A stretch of 6,629 nucleotides of DNA from an uncultured Actinomycetes bacterium (GTDB lineage: Bacteria > Actinomycetota > Thermoleophilia > Solirubrobacterales > Thermoleophilaceae): the NCBI GenBank assembly GCA_946481495.1, contig CAMLNW010000156.1, forward strand, positions 1 through 6,629. The letters run 5' to 3'. Below, one piece after another: positions 5,163 through 6,629 of this stretch. The position numbers and the translations under genes are program-made. Within the stretch, counting starts at the first letter, position 1. Each line of letters opens with the position of its first letter. The notes under the pieces are model-generated. The model had not been told where the DNA came from. It did no database searches and was given only the letters and a program-made list of their open reading frames with translations.

Positions 5163-6148
5163 CAGGCCGCGAGCTCCCCGAGCGTCGCGCGCGCCGCCTG
5201 GACGACGTGCTCCTCGTGCGGGAACGACGCCTGCTCGAGCGGCTTCGAGTAGGGCATCGGGATGTCGGCGCCCGTGACTCGCGCGACCGGCGCGTCGAGG
5301 TCGTCGAACGCCTGCTCCTGGATCAGCGCGGACATGTTGGCGCCGACGCCGCCGTGCGGCCAGCCCTCCTCGACGATCACCGCCCGGTTGGTCTTGCGCA
5401 CGGAGGCGAGGATCGTGTCGAGGTCGAGCGGTCGCAAGGTCCGCGGGTCTATCACCTCGGCCTCGATCCCGTGCTGCTCGGCGAGCGCGTCGGCTGCCTT
5501 GAGCGCCGTCTCGGCCATCCGCGAGATGCCGACGATCGTCACGTCGCCCCCCTCGCGCCGCACCGCCGCCTCGCCGAAGCGCAGCGGCTCCTGCTCGTCC
5601 GGCACCTCGCCGCGACGGCCGTAGAGCGTCTCGTGCTCGATGAAGATCACCGGGTTGTCGTCGCGGATCGCCGCCTTCAGCAGGCCGCGGGCATCGGCCG
5701 GCGTCGTCGGCACGGCGACCAGCAGGCCGGGGATGTGCTGGTAGAGCGCCTCGAAGGAGTGCGAGTGGGTCGGGCCGAGCTGGTGGCCGGCGCCCTGTGG
5801 CATCCGGATCACCAGTGGCACCTTGACCTGGGCGCCGAACATGTAGCGGATCGATGCCGCGCTGTTGACAATCTGGTCGAGCGCGAGCAACGAGAAGTTG
5901 ATCGTCATCAGCTCGACGATCGGCCGCAGTCCGGCCATCGCCGCACCGACGCCCATCCCGACGATCGTGTTCTCGGAGATCGGCGTGTCGCGCACCCGCC
6001 GCTCGCCGAACTCCTCGAGCAGGCCGGCGGTCACCTTGAACGCGCCCTGGAAGACGCCGACGTCCTCGCCCATCAGGAAGACGCGCTCGTCGGCACGCAT
6101 CTCCTCGCGCAGGGCGAGGTTGAGCGCCTCGCGGTAGCGCATGTTCAT
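5162..6148 (-). CDS. pdhB: Pyruvate dehydrogenase E1 component, beta subunit
   Basis: The 328-residue protein has the usual length of bacterial E1 beta subunits. With E1 alpha it decarboxylates the 2-oxoacid using thiamine diphosphate and loads the acyl group onto the E2 lipoyl arm. The N-terminal pyrimidine-binding domain shows GEDVGVFQGAFKVT (27-40), then DTPISENTIVGMGVGAAMAGLRP with E59, the Glu that activates the thiamine aminopyrimidine ring. Next come LLALDQIVNSAASIRYM, the GAGHQLGPTHSHSFEALYQHIPGL substrate-channel region and VPTTPADARGLLKAAI. The C-terminal transketolase-like domain holds VIDPRTLRPLD and EEGWPHGGVGA. DTPISEN and LLALDQIVN favour the PdhB branch over BkdB, but I cannot confirm this without a tree. 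The ATG at 6148 is preceded by GGGGAG with 8-base spacing, which favours it over the ATG two codons later. It follows pdhA by 34 nt and overlaps pdhC by one base. Confidence 0.94.
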   Translation of the reverse strand: MNMRYREALNLALREEMRADERVFLMGEDVGVFQGAFKVTAGLLEEFGERRVRDTPISENTIVGMGVGAAMAGLRPIVELMTINFSLLALDQIVNSAASIRYMFGAQVKVPLVIRMPQGAGHQLGPTHSHSFEALYQHIPGLLVAVPTTPADARGLLKAAIRDDNPVIFIEHETLYGRRGEVPDEQEPLRFGEAAVRREGGDVTIVGISRMAETALKAADALAEQHGIEAEVIDPRTLRPLDLDTILASVRKTNRAVIVEEGWPHGGVGANMSALIQEQAFDDLDAPVARVTGADIPMPYSKPLEQASFPHEEHVVQAARATLGELAA

Positions 6149-6156
6149 TTCCGGAT

Positions 6157-6162
6157 CTCCCC
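6157..6162 (-). promoter_or_regulatory. Shine-Dalgarno site of pdhB
   Basis: GGGGAG on the minus strand lies 8 bases upstream of the ATG at 6148 and about 14 upstream of the alternative ATG at 6142. The spacing supports the first start. It sits in the 34-nt pdhA-pdhB gap, where I see no terminator or separate promoter. Confidence 0.7.
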
Positions 6163-6182
6163 GCGGGACGCGCGCGACTCCA

Positions 6183-6629
6183 CTAGCTACCGGCTCCCCG
6201 CGCCCGTGCGGCCTGCGTGTCGGGATCGGTCTCGTCGTCGGCGTGGGCGGCGCCGGCCTCGGCCAGCTCTTGGGCGACCTCGCCGGCCTCGCGCTCCTGC
6301 TCGCCGCGGTGGACGTCGGGCGAGCGCGCGTCGGTCGACCACCAAGGATCGCGCACCTGGTCGCCGATCACGTAGATGTCGTCGTAGAGCGACGCGAGAT
6401 CGGGGAACGGCGACCGCTCGGCGAACTCGACCGCCTCGTCGACGGTCTCAATCGCCTGCTCGTCGAGCCGTTGGACATCCTCCTCGCTCATGACGTCCTC
6501 GCCGACCAGCCGCGCCGGGAAGGTCTTCAACGGGTCGCGGGTGCGCCAGCCCTCGACCTCGTCCTTGGTGCGGTACTCCTCGGGGTCGGCCATCGAGTGG
6601 CCACGGTAACGGTAGGTCACCGCCTCGAC
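6183..6629 (-). CDS. pdhA: Pyruvate dehydrogenase E1 component, alpha subunit, C-terminal part (start outside window)
   Basis: 148 residues are visible and the frame is open to the window edge; the GTG at 6620 is internal. The segment opens with VEAVTYRYRGHSMADPEEYR, the conserved E1-alpha active-site loop (Y-R-x-x-G-H-S-x-x-D-P) whose His contacts the cofactor region. EVEGWRTRDPLKTFPARLV and a helical EEDVQRLDEQAIETVDEAVEFAERSPFPD segment follow, then SLYDDIYV, where family members usually end. The protein instead continues for about 60 residues (nt 6365-6186) of Glu/Ala/Asp-rich sequence containing DPWWSTDARS, with no recognised domain. With E1 beta it forms the alpha2beta2 decarboxylase. 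It is the first visible gene of the pdhA-pdhB-pdhC cluster. Substrate choice (pyruvate or branched-chain 2-oxoacids) cannot be settled from this fragment alone. Confidence 0.93.
   Translation of the reverse strand, partial: VEAVTYRYRGHSMADPEEYRTKDEVEGWRTRDPLKTFPARLVGEDVMSEEDVQRLDEQAIETVDEAVEFAERSPFPDLASLYDDIYVIGDQVRDPWWSTDARSPDVHRGEQEREAGEVAQELAEAGAAHADDETDPDTQAARARGAGS

Noticed and set aside
5207..6493. Long open frame on the plus strand, antisense to pdhB and pdhA
   Set aside because: It is an Arg/Asp/Leu/Val-rich translation with no recognisable domain, lying opposite two unmistakable conserved genes. Such frames are common in GC-rich DNA because stop codons are rare.
3852..6629. 2-oxoglutarate dehydrogenase complex
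   Set aside because: That complex normally uses a single-chain E1; here E1 is split into alpha and beta subunits, as in pyruvate or branched-chain complexes.

Overview
The window looks like chromosomal DNA of a high-GC actinobacterium. A Thermoleophilia/Solirubrobacterales-type lineage is my inference, from strong G/C third-position bias, a mycobacterial BfrB-like ferritin, a two-subunit E1 pyruvate dehydrogenase-type operon, and an exported FG-GAP protein with a very basic C-terminal domain. I could not run a taxonomic search. Every stretch is accounted for; the largest non-coding gap is the 142 bases between vapB and the ferritin gene.

Layout. Positions 2-1039 (+) hold the 3' part of an enolase-superfamily gene that begins before the window. 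It ends 6 nt from the stop of a convergent toxin-antitoxin pair on the minus strand: vapC (1046-1435) and vapB (1438-1677). Between vapB and the divergent ferritin gene (1820-2350, +) lies a compact regulatory region. It holds a perfect 10+1+10 palindrome, a -10 box placed for a leaderless vapB transcript, a second inverted repeat, and a strong ferritin Shine-Dalgarno site. The ferritin gene ends 6 nt from the stop of a convergent FG-GAP protein gene (2357-3835, -). That gene is the last of a minus-strand cluster read right to left: pdhA (E1 alpha, C-terminal part only, runs off the right edge), pdhB (E1 beta), pdhC (E2), then the FG-GAP gene.

How the genes work together. The three pdh genes encode the decarboxylase (E1 alpha/beta) and acyltransferase (E2) of a 2-oxoacid dehydrogenase complex, probably pyruvate dehydrogenase, feeding acetyl-CoA into central metabolism. 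The E3 gene is not in view. pdhB and pdhC overlap by one base and are probably translationally coupled. VapB and VapC form a self-contained type II toxin-antitoxin module. The ferritin stores iron. The enolase-like and FG-GAP proteins have recognisable folds but no function I can assign.

I see no CRISPR array, tRNA, rRNA, transposase or phage gene. Most of the window is ordinary core genome. The points worth a second look are the vapBC operator/leaderless promoter, an Asp-to-Tyr change in the E2 active-site motif, a long acidic tail on E1 alpha, and the exported propeller protein attached to the pdh cluster.
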